From RZYX01 sp036654375 (lineage in GTDB: Bacteria > Bacillota > Clostridia > Oscillospirales > Acutalibacteraceae), in contig JAVVSD010000003.1 in NCBI GenBank assembly GCA_036654375.1, positions 62,001-126,000 of the forward strand: a stretch of 64,000 bases of DNA. The letters run 5' to 3'. The position numbers were made by a program, and so were the translations under genes. The notes below the pieces were generated by a model. The model ran no database searches, was not told where the DNA came from, and saw only the letters and a list, made by a program, of their open reading frames with translations. How positions within the stretch are numbered: the stretch's first letter is position 1; each line of letters begins with the position of its first letter. Positions 25,378 to 34,457 of the stretch are shown piece after piece.

Positions 25378-25989
25378 CTATTTGCTTTTCTTTTTAGTGA
25401 GAGTTATGTTTTCACTTGTAAAATCAAACACCTTTGATAATGCAACTGCTCCGATAACCGTAACGATAAGCTCTGGTATCATGTATGAAGAATTGTATAC
25501 AATTGAGAATTTGATTATTGCACCCCATGCGTCCGAGCCTGCATAGCCTTTCCATACTGTTGAGCCGGAAATAATGTGGCAGATAAGGCGAAGAAGGCTT
25601 GCTACTGTTGCGCCACAGGCGAGTGCCAAGGATTGGCTTTTGATTTTGCCTTTAAACACACCGCCAAGCCCCAATGCTCCGAATGCAACAAGATAATCAC
25701 AAAGTGCAACAACAAGGATAGAACCAATTCCTGTTACATAACTAAAATTGGCAAGTCCTGTCATCATCTGCAAAAGCCCATAAACTACCCCGCTTAAAAG
25801 CCCCCAAGGTGTACCATAACGAAAAGCGAGCATAATAATTGGTAGCTGGCTAAACACTGTAACGCTTCCGCCTCTGGGCAGATTAATTACAGGAATCAGC
25901 GATAGTACAAATGCGACTGCGATAAAAATTGCCGTTTCTGTCAAGCGTAATGTCTTGTTTGATAGCTTTTTTTGACTGTTTGATTTCAT
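25378..25989 (-). CDS. thiT: Thiamine ECF transporter S component
   Basis: A 203-residue membrane protein with six hydrophobic segments. It is the substrate-binding S component that captures thiamine and associates with a shared ECF energising module (not in this window). Typical ThiT features are LPRGGSVTVFSQLPI, RYGTPWGLLSGVVYG, and the C-terminal RLICHIISG with WKGYA, followed by YNSSYMIPE, which holds thiamine-binding aromatic and Glu residues. The TPP riboswitch directly upstream supports the assignment strongly. The ATG is at 25989 with GGAGTG upstream. Confidence 0.93.
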   Translation of the reverse strand: MKSNSQKKLSNKTLRLTETAIFIAVAFVLSLIPVINLPRGGSVTVFSQLPIIMLAFRYGTPWGLLSGVVYGLLQMMTGLANFSYVTGIGSILVVALCDYLVAFGALGLGGVFKGKIKSQSLALACGATVASLLRLICHIISGSTVWKGYAGSDAWGAIIKFSIVYNSSYMIPELIVTVIGAVALSKVFDFTSENITLTKKKSK

Positions 25990-26008
25990 CTAAAATCACT
26001 CCATTAAT

Positions 26009-26044
26009 AAAAAATTGCCAAGCGATAGAATAATCGCAAGGCAA
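26009..26044 (-). terminator. Expression-platform terminator of the TPP riboswitch
   Basis: On the minus strand TTGCCTTGCGAT and ATCGCTTGGCAA form a stem with a TT/TT internal loop, followed by six Ts, between the riboswitch and the thiT start. This is the expected off-state terminator. Confidence 0.85.
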
Positions 26045-26049
26045 AGAAT

Positions 26050-26178
26050 TACTTAAGCTCCTACGCAGGCATTATCCTGATCAGGTTCGGACTTTTACAA
26101 ATGTTTACACAAATGTAAAGTTCAGGGTCCGAGAACGCATAAATTCCCATCTCAGCCGGATTGCACCAGCACCCCAAT
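26050..26178 (-). promoter_or_regulatory. TPP riboswitch (THI element)
   Basis: Reading the minus strand from 26178: GGGGTGCTGGTGCAATCC, then GGCTGAGATGGG (the CTGAGA thi-box part), a variable arm of about 60 bases, ACCCTGAACTTT, then GAACCTGATCAGGATAATGCC and GCGTAGGAG. This is the full conserved thiamine pyrophosphate aptamer. High TPP should favour the terminator at 26009-26044 and stop thiT expression. Confidence 0.97.
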
Positions 26179-26195
26179 ATTCACTTGACTGATGA

Positions 26196-26225
26196 ATTAT
26201 ACCATACTATTATTAAAAATGTCAA
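26196..26225 (-). promoter_or_regulatory. Promoter of the thiT riboswitch transcript
   Basis: Minus-strand TTGACA (26225-26220), 18 bases, TATAAT (26201-26196), about 25 bases before the aptamer. Confidence 0.8.
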
Positions 26226-26301
26226 TCTAACTATTGCATATATTTCATTTAAGTGTTAGAATAAGCAACTGTATTTTGTAATATGTTGAGGGTGTGGAAT
26301 T

Positions 26302-28122
26302 TTGAATTTCAGAGAAGATGTAAGAAATGTTGCTATAATTGCTCACGTTGACCACGGTAAGACAACTTTGGTTGATGAGATGCTTAAGCAGAGCGGTACC
26401 TTTCGTTCAAATGAACAGGTTGCCGATCGAGTAATGGACTCCAACGATTTGGAGAGAGAACGCGGAATCACAATTTTATCAAAGAATACTTCTGTTCATT
26501 ATGAAGGAATTAAAATTAATATTATTGACACTCCCGGACATGCTGATTTTGGTGGCGAGGTTGAACGCATTCTTCTTATGGTTGATGGCGTCTTGTTGCT
26601 TGTCGATGCTTTTGAAGGCTGTATGCCACAGACACGCTTTGTTCTCAAGAAAGCTCTTGAGTGCGAAAAAAAGGTTGTCGTTGTTGTTAATAAAATTGAC
26701 CGCCCGGGTGCAAGACCTGCAGAGGTTGTTGACGAAGTTATTGACTTGTTTATTGAGCTTGGTGCAGATGATGACCAGCTTGAGTTTCCTGTTGTATATG
26801 CTTCCGGCAGAGATGGCTATGCCTCTTTTGATGAGCGAGCTACAAGTGGCGATATGAGGCCTCTTTTTGATGCTATTCTTAAAAAGATTGAGCCTCCTAA
26901 ATGTGAGCTTGATAAGCCCTTGCAAATCCTTTTTTCAAGCCTTGATTATGACGATTATGTTGGAAGAATCGGAATTGGCAGGGTTGAACGAGGAGAAGTT
27001 AAGCAAGGCCAACAAGTCGTTTTGTGCAATACTGACGGCGACAAAAAGAATGTTAAGATAACAAAACTTTATCAATACGATGGGCTTAAAAGAGTTGAGG
27101 TCGACTCTGCAAGAGCTGGCGACATCATTGCTGTTGCAGGTATTGCTGACCTTACAATCGGCGAAACCGCTTGCGACCCTTTAAACATTGAGCCTATATC
27201 GTTTATCAAGATTGATGAACCTACTATTTCAATGAACTTTATTGTTAACAACAGTCCCTTTGCAGGCAAGGAGGGCAAATTTGTAACCTCTCGTAACATT
27301 CGTGACCGACTTTTCAAAGAAGTTGAAACAAATGTTAGTATGCGTGTTGAGGAAACTGACTCTACTGATACATTCAAGGTTTCAGGTCGAGGTGAGTTGC
27401 ATCTCTCCATACTTATTGAAACAATGAGAAGAGAAGGCTATGAATTTCAAGTTTCCCGTCCAAAGGTTATTTTTAAAGAAATCGAAGGTAATCTTTGCGA
27501 GCCAATGGAATTGCTTGCCGTTGAAGTTCCAGAAGCATATGTTGGTGCAGTTATTGAAAAGCTTGGCTCAAGAAAAGCGGAGCTTGTTGATATGTCTGTT
27601 AACGATGGTGGCACAACACATATCGAGTTTAAAATTCCATCAAGGGGTCTTATTGGCTACCGTTCAGAATTTTTGACCGACACAAATGGAAACGGAATTA
27701 TGAATCAGCTGTTTGCTGGTTATGAAGAATATAAGGGCGATATTGTTACGAGAGAGCGTGGCTCAATCGTTGTTCATGAACCTGGCGAAAGTACTGGATA
27801 TGGGCTATTTAACACTCAGGACAGGGGAAGATTGTTCATTGGTCCTGGAATTGCTGTTTATGAAGGTATGATTGTGGGTGAATGTGCAAAGAATGAAGAT
27901 ATAGTCTGCAATATTTGCAAAAAGAAGCAGCTCACAAACACTCGTGCCTCAGGTTCTGATGACGCATTAAGGCTTGTTCCACACACATTGTTAAGCCTTG
28001 AACAGTCAATGGAATTCATAAAGGACGATGAGCTTTTGGAAGTTACTCCTCTTTCACTTCGTCTTAGAAAAACAATTCTGTCAAAGGAACTTCGCATGAA
28101 GCAGACTCATAGAAAGGTCTGA
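26302..28122 (+). CDS. typA: Translational GTPase TypA/BipA
   Basis: A 606-residue ribosome-associated GTPase of the EF-G/LepA superfamily, involved in ribosome assembly and stress adaptation. It starts at TTG 26302. It has the G1 motif AHVDHGKTTLVD, G3 DTPGHADFGGEVER, and G4 NKIDRPGARP; then the beta-barrel domain, two alpha/beta domains (GRGELHLSILIETMRREG), and the BipA-specific C-terminal region (GSIVVHEPGESTGYGLFNTQDRG). Length is normal. The next gene starts 3 bases after its stop and is probably cotranscribed. Confidence 0.96.
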   Translation: MNFREDVRNVAIIAHVDHGKTTLVDEMLKQSGTFRSNEQVADRVMDSNDLERERGITILSKNTSVHYEGIKINIIDTPGHADFGGEVERILLMVDGVLLLVDAFEGCMPQTRFVLKKALECEKKVVVVVNKIDRPGARPAEVVDEVIDLFIELGADDDQLEFPVVYASGRDGYASFDERATSGDMRPLFDAILKKIEPPKCELDKPLQILFSSLDYDDYVGRIGIGRVERGEVKQGQQVVLCNTDGDKKNVKITKLYQYDGLKRVEVDSARAGDIIAVAGIADLTIGETACDPLNIEPISFIKIDEPTISMNFIVNNSPFAGKEGKFVTSRNIRDRLFKEVETNVSMRVEETDSTDTFKVSGRGELHLSILIETMRREGYEFQVSRPKVIFKEIEGNLCEPMELLAVEVPEAYVGAVIEKLGSRKAELVDMSVNDGGTTHIEFKIPSRGLIGYRSEFLTDTNGNGIMNQLFAGYEEYKGDIVTRERGSIVVHEPGESTGYGLFNTQDRGRLFIGPGIAVYEGMIVGECAKNEDIVCNICKKKQLTNTRASGSDDALRLVPHTLLSLEQSMEFIKDDELLEVTPLSLRLRKTILSKELRMKQTHRKV

Positions 28123-28125
28123 TAA

Positions 28126-28923
28126 TTGTTGGTTATTGATTTTCATACGCACGCTTTTCCAGAAAAAATTGCAAAAACTGCTTTGACAAGGCTTGCCGCT
28201 CGTTGCGGAAACGCTATTCCCTATCATGACGGTACTACCCAATCACTTGTTGAAAACATTCAGCAAAGCGAATGTGACAAGGCCGTTGTCCTTAACATTG
28301 CAACCAATCCAAAGCAGCAATCAAATGTTAATGACTTCGCAATATCTCTGCTTTCAAACCCTTGCCTTATTCCGTTTGGCTCTGTTCATCCAGACAGTGA
28401 GGATGCCATGTCCGAGCTTTGCAGGCTTAAAGCTGCGGGAATCAAGGGAATTAAGTTTCACCCCGATTATCAGAATTTTTATATTGACGATGAAAAGATT
28501 TTTCCTATTTATGAAAAGGCAGCTGAGCTTGGACTTGTCACAGTTTTTCACGCTGGCGTCGATATCGGAATTCCCGACCCAATACACTGCACCCCCGACA
28601 GGCTTTTAAAGGTTTTGCCTGTTTTTGGTGGCTCACCCGTTGTTGCAGCCCACATGGGTGGATATCTTCTTTGGAAAGAAGTGCTTGAAAAACTCGCAGG
28701 GTCAGAAATATATATAGACACCTCATATTCGTTTTGCCGAATTCCTCCAACATGGGCAACGCAGATTATCAAAAAACATGGAGCTGACAAAATCCTTTTT
28801 GGAAGCGATATGCCTTGGAGCAGTACGAAAAATGAAATGAGCTTTATCAAAAGCCTTGAACTTTCTGACGAAGAAAAAGAATTGATATTTTATAAAAATG
28901 CAGCAAGGTTACTAAAAATTTAA
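28126..28923 (+). CDS. Amidohydrolase-family TIM-barrel metal-dependent hydrolase
   Basis: A 265-residue protein starting at TTG 28126 (LVIDFHTHAFPEKIA) with AAAGG upstream. The amidohydrolase-2 pattern is present: DFHTHAF with two metal-binding histidines, IKFHPDYQNF near 110, FHAGVD near 145, AAHMGGY near 175, and GSDMPW with the catalytic Asp near 230. Substrates in this family include carboxylic and amino-acid-derived compounds (decarboxylases and lactonases); the specific one is not evident. It is cotranscribed with typA and followed by a terminator. Confidence 0.88.
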   Translation: MLVIDFHTHAFPEKIAKTALTRLAARCGNAIPYHDGTTQSLVENIQQSECDKAVVLNIATNPKQQSNVNDFAISLLSNPCLIPFGSVHPDSEDAMSELCRLKAAGIKGIKFHPDYQNFYIDDEKIFPIYEKAAELGLVTVFHAGVDIGIPDPIHCTPDRLLKVLPVFGGSPVVAAHMGGYLLWKEVLEKLAGSEIYIDTSYSFCRIPPTWATQIIKKHGADKILFGSDMPWSSTKNEMSFIKSLELSDEEKELIFYKNAARLLKI

Positions 28924-28929
28924 TTGTTT

Positions 28930-28960
28930 TAATCCTCTGATTTTTCAGGGGATTTTCTTT
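28930..28960 (+). terminator. Terminator of typA-amidohydrolase
   Basis: AATCCTCTGA and TCAGGGGATT form a 10-pair stem (one G-U) followed by TTCTTTT, directly after the stop at 28923. Confidence 0.85.
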
Positions 28961-29818
28961 TGCCTAATATTCAGTTTTTATCATCTAAAAACATATTATT
29001 TCCTCAGATACTTGTTTTTTTCTGTTACTTTTGTGAGTTTATTTTAAGCTTTATGTTTGTTCATTTCTTTGCCTGCCAAAGAAACGAAATGAACAACCCC
29101 CTTATTAGTTAATAAATCACATTGCAAATAAGTATTTGTTTAAAAAAGCAACAAGTTGTTAGCTGTTACTTGGGTGGGTTTATTCTTAGTTTTATGTTTG
29201 TTCATTTCTTTGGCTGCCAAAGAAACGAACCAAAGAAAGGCAGCACGGGGGAAACCCTCAGTAGACACAGTCAATCGGTTTTCCCCCATGTCCCCCTTCC
29301 GCATAAAAGTATATAGCTTGCTATCCAAATAATTTTAGGGAATAAAGGGATGGATAAAAATTAGTAAGTAAGAATTTTATAACCTTAAAATCTTATAAAA
29401 ACTAAAAGCTCTCAACTTATTTATTAACTGTGTTTAAATCTAAACCCCCTCTCCAAACTACCTTAGTGGCACAGGAATTAGTTCTCTTTTTAAAGCTAAC
29501 CCATTCAACATATTTCCTTAGTGGCACAGGAAGGGGTCAAGGGGAAACCAAATAACGGATAACATTTTGGTTTCCCTTTGTTTCCTTTCTTTGGTTCGTT
29601 TCTTTTGAAATAAAAGAAATGAACAACACCCTTTTTTAATTAATAAATCAAATTGCAAAATAAGCGTTAGTTTAAAGAAGAAAACAGGGTTCTTAGCTTT
29701 TACTTATGCGGATTTGTTTTAAGTTATATGTTTGTTCATTTCTTTGGCTGCCAAAGAAACGAACAACCCTCTCACTAATTAATAAATCACATTGCAAAAC
29801 AAGTGTTAATTTGAAAAA
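28961..29818. repeat. Gene-free region with dispersed repeats and palindromes
   Basis: No gene is supported in these 860 bases. A unit occurs up to four times (about 29050-29150, 29191-29230, 29588-29680, 29721-29810). It comprises a palindrome of the type GTTCATTTCTTTGGC-T-GCCAAAGAAACGAAC and, in three copies, a right part ending AATAAATCA(C/A)ATTGCAAA. A separate 17-base direct repeat CCTTAGTGGCACAGGAA is at 29461-29477 and 29516-29532. Such runs resemble decayed intergenic repeat families. Short open frames here are interrupted and have no ribosome sites. Confidence 0.7.
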
Positions 29819-29843
29819 GCCCACTGAAATATACTCAGTGGGC
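29819..29843 (-). terminator. Terminator of the EF-G-like gene
   Basis: GCCCACTGA/TCAGTGGGC form a perfect 9-pair stem with a 7-base loop, followed on the minus strand by TTTTTC, 17 bases after the gene end at 29860. Confidence 0.85.
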
Positions 29844-29859
29844 CTTAAATGTTTTTTGA

Positions 29860-31941
29860 TTATTCTTTTTCTTCAGCCTTTTTCTTTGCCTCTTCAATTA
29901 CTTTTTGTGCAACATTTGCAGGTGCCTCTTCATAGCGTGCAAATTCAATGCTGAAGCTGCCTTTTCCTCTGGTTATTGAACGAAGAACTGTTGCAAAATC
30001 TCCCATCTCTGCCATTGGAATTTCTGCGGTGATTTCCTGCATTCCCGCTTCTTCTTCCGACTGACCCATTCCAAGCACTCTGCCTCGACGCTTTGTCACA
30101 TCACCCATGATATCTCCCATGTTTTCGTCTGGAAGATAGGCTTTAAGTGTTCCGATTGGCTCAAGTATCGCAGGCTCCGCCAATGCAATTCCGTTTTTAA
30201 ATGCGATTGATGCCGCTGTTTTGAATGCCATCTCCGAAGAATCAACAGGGTGATATGAGCCGTCATAAAGTGTTGCCTTAATTCCAACCATCGGATACCC
30301 TGCAAGAACTCCTTTATCGACTGAATCACGAAGCCCTTTTTCAACTGCTGGGAAAAAGTTCCTTGGAACCGAACCGCCGAAAACTTCCTCTGCAAAGACA
30401 AGATCTTGGCTGTCGCACGGCTCAAAGCGAATGAAAACATCGCCAAACTGACCGTGGCCTCCTGATTGCTTTTTATGTCTGCCCTGAACTTCAACCTTCT
30501 TTTTGATTGTTTCTCTATATGCAACTCTTGGAACAGATAGGTCAACCTCAACGCCAAACTTTGTTTTGAGCTTTGTAATAATAACATCCAGGTGCTGTTC
30601 GCCAAGACCTGAAAGGATTTGCTCCTTTGTTTCATGATTTGTGAAGAACCTGATTGTTCTGTCTTCGTCCATAAGCTTTAAAAGACCTGCCGCAACCTTT
30701 TCTTCTTCGCCTTTTTTGCGTGCTTTTACCGCCATTGAAAGGCATGGCTCTGGAGAGTTTAGCCCTTTAAGTGTCAGTGGCTTTTTTGCACTGCTCAAGG
30801 TGTCGCCAGTCTTAAGCCCTGAAAGCTTTGTGATAACGCCAATATCCCCTGCAATTATACTGCTTGTTTCCTCCTGCTTTCCGCCCTTTGCAAATACAAG
30901 CTTGCCCATCCTGTCGGTTTCGCCTGTTCTTGTATTATATGCTGGTGTGTCCGATGTTATCTTTCCTGATGCAACCTTAACAAAAGACATCTTTCCAACA
31001 AACGGGTCTGCAATGGTTTTGAAACAGATTGCAGCAAGTGGCCCATTTTCGTCACAAGGCAGAACAATTTCATTCCCGTCTTCATCTGTTGCCGTTTCGC
31101 CTGTTTTTTCCATTGCACTCGGCCCAAAATTAACGATACCGTCAAGCAACAAAGTGACAGCATCAAGTGTATATCCAGAACAGGCATAAATTGGGTAGAT
31201 TGAACCTTCAACAACACCATTTAACAGCCCGCTGATTGCCTCTACCTCTGTGAATTTTTCGCCTGCAAAAAATTTATCCATCAGCTCCTCACTTGACTCC
31301 GCAACAGATTCGTTAAACATATCTCTCATTGCATCAAGCTTGTCACTCTGTGGCATTTCAACCTCTGTCGCCTTGCCATTTTTATATTCATAAGCTTTGT
31401 TTTGTGCAAAATTTACAAAGTATTTTATTTTGCTATCCTCTATATAAGGAACAACAACTGGGCATAGTTTTGCACCATGAACGGCTTTTAGCTCTTCAAA
31501 AAGGTTCCCGAAATTTGCATTTTCTGCATCAGTTTTCGTAACAACAAATATCTTTGAAATTCCTCTTTCATCAGCTGCTTTAAATGCCTTTTCAGCACCA
31601 ACATCATACTTTGCCTTTTCAGCATCAGTAACGATAAGTGCGCAGCCTGCTGCACGAATTCCCTCACTTAATCCACCTGCAAAATCAAAAAGTCCCGGAG
31701 TATCAATGAGGTTAATCTTAACATCTTTCCACTCAAGTGATGCCATTGCAGTTGAAACAGTGACGCCACGCTTCTTTTCGTCTGCATCAAAATCCATCAC
31801 TGTATTGCCTTCAGACACTCTTCCGAGTCTTTCGGTTGCTCCAGCAAGATTAAGCATTGCCTCGCAAAGTGTTGTTTTTCCTCTTCCACTATGTCCTGCA
31901 ACAACAATATTACGAATGTTGGTCGAATTGTATGTTTTCAA
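29860..31941 (-). CDS. Elongation factor G-like GTPase (paralogue, not canonical fusA)
   Basis: A 693-residue protein with the five-domain layout of EF-G. The TTG at 31941 is the start (KTYNSTNIRNIVVAG) because AAGGAGG lies 8 bases before it; a longer frame to 31977 would put that site inside the gene. The P-loop is GHSGRGKTT instead of the AHIDAGKTT-type of true EF-G. G3 is normal (DTPGLFDFAGG), while G4 reads TKTD instead of NKxD. Domain IV/V motifs are kept (GGSVPRNFFPAVEKGLRD, GRVLGMGQ). It belongs to the EF-G-like group often annotated fusA2; its function is poorly known. It stands alone with its own terminator. Confidence 0.88.
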   Translation of the reverse strand: MKTYNSTNIRNIVVAGHSGRGKTTLCEAMLNLAGATERLGRVSEGNTVMDFDADEKKRGVTVSTAMASLEWKDVKINLIDTPGLFDFAGGLSEGIRAAGCALIVTDAEKAKYDVGAEKAFKAADERGISKIFVVTKTDAENANFGNLFEELKAVHGAKLCPVVVPYIEDSKIKYFVNFAQNKAYEYKNGKATEVEMPQSDKLDAMRDMFNESVAESSEELMDKFFAGEKFTEVEAISGLLNGVVEGSIYPIYACSGYTLDAVTLLLDGIVNFGPSAMEKTGETATDEDGNEIVLPCDENGPLAAICFKTIADPFVGKMSFVKVASGKITSDTPAYNTRTGETDRMGKLVFAKGGKQEETSSIIAGDIGVITKLSGLKTGDTLSSAKKPLTLKGLNSPEPCLSMAVKARKKGEEEKVAAGLLKLMDEDRTIRFFTNHETKEQILSGLGEQHLDVIITKLKTKFGVEVDLSVPRVAYRETIKKKVEVQGRHKKQSGGHGQFGDVFIRFEPCDSQDLVFAEEVFGGSVPRNFFPAVEKGLRDSVDKGVLAGYPMVGIKATLYDGSYHPVDSSEMAFKTAASIAFKNGIALAEPAILEPIGTLKAYLPDENMGDIMGDVTKRRGRVLGMGQSEEEAGMQEITAEIPMAEMGDFATVLRSITRGKGSFSIEFARYEEAPANVAQKVIEEAKKKAEEKE

Positions 31942-32266
31942 ATTCCGTTCCTCCTTAAATTCGCCAAAAGATGACATTATTTATTCAATTTACATAAATA
32001 GTCATTATGTATTGATTTTTATTTTAACATATCTGACAATCATTTTCAACAAATAAAATGTTGCCGTTTTAAATTAAATTTGTTCTATTTCATATTTTAC
32101 AAGTGTATGTTATTTTTTTGCTTTGTTTATACTGTCCAAACACTTTTATTGTTATTAAAATAACATGTAATAATTGCTAAAATGTGTTAAAAATCGTTGA
32201 CTTTCACAGTAAACAGTCTTAAACTATATAGGTACACATTAAACTAAAAAAAGGAGTATTGTTTTT

Positions 32267-33304
32267 ATGAAAGTATTTATGATCGGCGGAACAGGTTTGC
32301 TTGGATGCGAAGCTGCAAGAATTTTCATCGAAAGAGGACATCAGGTTAAATCAGTTGCTCTTCCTCCTCTTCCAGAAGGTGCACCAATCCCTAAGGACTT
32401 AGAAATCATTTTTGGTAACATTAATGACAAATCAGATGATGAAATTAAAGCAATGATGAGCGGATGTGACTGCTTTATTTTCGCAGCTGGTGTTGATGAG
32501 AGAGTTGAATTCCCAGCACCTGTTTATGATGCTTACTACAAATTCAACATTGCACCTCTTAAGCGTATGCTTCCTCTTGCAAAAGAGTGCGGAATTAAGA
32601 AAGCTGTTATCCTTGGCTCTTACTTCTCATTCCTTGCAAAACAGCGTCCAGATATGAAGCTTACCGAGCAGCACAACTACATAAGAAGCCGTATTGACCA
32701 GGAGAATCTTGCATTCTCATTTGCTGACGAGAACTTTGATGTTGCAGTTCTTGAGCTTCCATACATCTTTGGAACACAGCCAGGCCGTAGACCAGTTTGG
32801 GTTATCCTTATTGAGCAGCTCAAGATGATGGATAAGTTCCCTTGCACTTTCTATCCAAAGGGTGGTACAGCAATGCTTACAGTTCGCCAGGTTGGTGAGT
32901 CAATCGTTGGTGCTGCTGAGTATGCTGACTATGCAAAATTCAACCATCAGAAAGCATGGCCAATTTCTTGCTACAATATGAAGTGGGATGATTTCCTTCA
33001 TATCGTTTATGATGCAAGAGGAATGGGTTCAAACAGAAAAGTTGTTGGCATTCCTGTATGGATGTTCGCAATGTTTGGCAAGAAGATTGAAAAAGATTAT
33101 GTTTCAAGAGGAATCCAGTCAGGTATCAACACTGTTGGACTTGCTTCAATCATGGATCTTGATCTCTTCATTGACACAAAGTATTGCTACAAAGAGCTTG
33201 GATGCACAGAAGACGACATTCGTTCTGCAATATTTGATTCAATTAAGCTTAGCGTTGCAGCTTATGAAGGCAAAGCAAAGCTTCTTAGCATGAAGGGTGA
33301 ATAA
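32267..33304 (+). CDS. NAD(P)-binding epimerase/dehydratase-like SDR protein
   Basis: A 345-residue atypical or extended SDR. Residues 3-14 are the nucleotide-binding MIGGTGLLGCEA, followed by an acidic loop and CDCFIFAAG (the second nucleotide-contact region). The usual catalytic YxxxK is replaced by Tyr138-x3-Arg142 (HNYIRSRID). Residues 200-345 form the substrate domain, with no family-specific signature I can name. AAAGGAG lies before the ATG and a strong terminator follows, so it is monocistronic. Reaction and substrate are unknown. Confidence 0.82.
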   Translation: MKVFMIGGTGLLGCEAARIFIERGHQVKSVALPPLPEGAPIPKDLEIIFGNINDKSDDEIKAMMSGCDCFIFAAGVDERVEFPAPVYDAYYKFNIAPLKRMLPLAKECGIKKAVILGSYFSFLAKQRPDMKLTEQHNYIRSRIDQENLAFSFADENFDVAVLELPYIFGTQPGRRPVWVILIEQLKMMDKFPCTFYPKGGTAMLTVRQVGESIVGAAEYADYAKFNHQKAWPISCYNMKWDDFLHIVYDARGMGSNRKVVGIPVWMFAMFGKKIEKDYVSRGIQSGINTVGLASIMDLDLFIDTKYCYKELGCTEDDIRSAIFDSIKLSVAAYEGKAKLLSMKGE

Positions 33305-33348
33305 AATTTCCCTTTCTGTTAAATTTTAATATTAATTTTTAAGTTGAA

Positions 33349-33391
33349 AAAGTTCCTCACACATAATTTAATGTGAGAGGAACTTTTTTTT
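33349..33391 (+). terminator. Terminator after the SDR gene
   Basis: AAAAGTTCCTCACACAT and ATGTGAGAGGAACTTTT form a long stem with a 6-base loop and a T run. The rest of the gap to 33686 is AT-rich and must carry the spoVT promoter; no clear box could be assigned. Confidence 0.9.
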
Positions 33392-33686
33392 GCATTTTTA
33401 TGGTAATATAATGTGTAAATTTTGATATATTATTTTAACTTTATTATAATAATTTGTTAACATTTTATTATTTTGTAGTACATAAATTACCTGTATACTT
33501 ATCAAAGTTGTCGTTTTATGTAGTTTAACTGTTTACCTTTTGAATCAATTTTTCAAAATATGGATTTATTTAAATCAAATATTAGCATTTATTTTTTAAA
33601 ATTTATGAAAATATTTATCGTATAAAATCCCTTTACAGACAAACAATAGAATTGCAAACATTTTTTTCAAAAAGGAGAATTTATAT

Positions 33687-34229
33687 ATGAAAGCCACAGG
33701 AATTGTGAGAAGAATTGACGATCTCGGAAGAGTTGTTATCCCAAAAGAAATAAGAAGGACCATGAGAATTCGCGAGGGCGATCCGCTTGAAATATATACC
33801 GATATTAACGGTGAGGTAATATTTAAAAAATATTCATTGGTTGGTGAGCTATCATCTTTTGCATCACAATATTGTGATGTTCTGTTCCGTAGCACTAATC
33901 TTCCAGTTATTATTTGTGACAGGGATCATGTTATTTCCGTTTCAGGTTTTTCAAAAAAAGAAATTATTGACAGACGCGTTTCCACCGATCTTGAAAGGAT
34001 AATGGAAAACAGAGAAAACTTCATTGCTTCGCCTTCACACTCGCTTACCCCTGTTGAAGGTATTCAGCGTTCGGCACTCGTTGCCTCTCCAATTATTGGC
34101 AGTGGTGATGTGTCAGGTGTTGTTGTGCTGTTTGGAAATGCTGATGGCAATAATCCAGATCCATCACAGACGGAGATTAAACTGACACAGGTTGCAGCGT
34201 CCTTCCTCGGAAAGCAAATGGAAGAATAA
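33687..34229 (+). CDS. spoVT: Stage V sporulation protein T (AbrB-type regulator)
   Basis: A 180-residue DNA-binding regulator. The N-terminal 50 residues are an AbrB/SpoVT swapped-hairpin domain (MKATGIVRRIDDLGRVVIPKEIRR). The remainder is a GAF-like domain (VIICDRDHVISVSG; then GDVSGVVVLFG). In Bacillus SpoVT acts in the forespore under sigma-G and controls late sporulation and germination genes. Its presence, with near-standard length and sequence, is the best evidence in this window for a spore-forming organism. AAAAGGAG precedes the ATG. Confidence 0.96.
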   Translation: MKATGIVRRIDDLGRVVIPKEIRRTMRIREGDPLEIYTDINGEVIFKKYSLVGELSSFASQYCDVLFRSTNLPVIICDRDHVISVSGFSKKEIIDRRVSTDLERIMENRENFIASPSHSLTPVEGIQRSALVASPIIGSGDVSGVVVLFGNADGNNPDPSQTEIKLTQVAASFLGKQMEE

Positions 34230-34266
34230 GTTCAGCGATATCTTAAAACTTTATATAATAAATATT

Positions 34267-34318
34267 GTGCCATTTCATTACGGTGATACTCCCTCTTGAC
34301 CGTTTTTGAAGTGGCACT
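34267..34318 (+). terminator. Terminator-like branched hairpin after spoVT
   Basis: GTGCCATTTCA pairs with TGAAGTGGCAC (one G-U) and encloses a smaller ACGGT/ACCGT stem. A T-rich run (TTATTTGCTTTTTT) follows. Confidence 0.65.
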
Positions 34319-34393
34319 TATTTGCTTTTTTATAATTTGAGTTTAAAATGGAACCTCAAATCCCAACTTTCACTTTACAAGCAATTAAATTGG

Positions 34394-34426
34394 AAAAGGG
34401 ACACACAAAAAATGTGCATCCCTTTT
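34394..34426 (-). terminator. Terminator of the 34458-35294 gene
   Basis: AAAAGGGA...CACA and TGTG...TCCCTTTT form a symmetrical stem 31 bases after the stop of the minus-strand gene. The following T-run is weak (CCAATTT). Confidence 0.65.
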
Positions 34427-34457
34427 CGAGGAGTTATCCGAGATATTAAATTGATGT

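Noticed and set aside
29122..29316. Open frames in the repeat-rich gap
   Set aside because: They are made of the repeated palindromes and lack ribosome sites.
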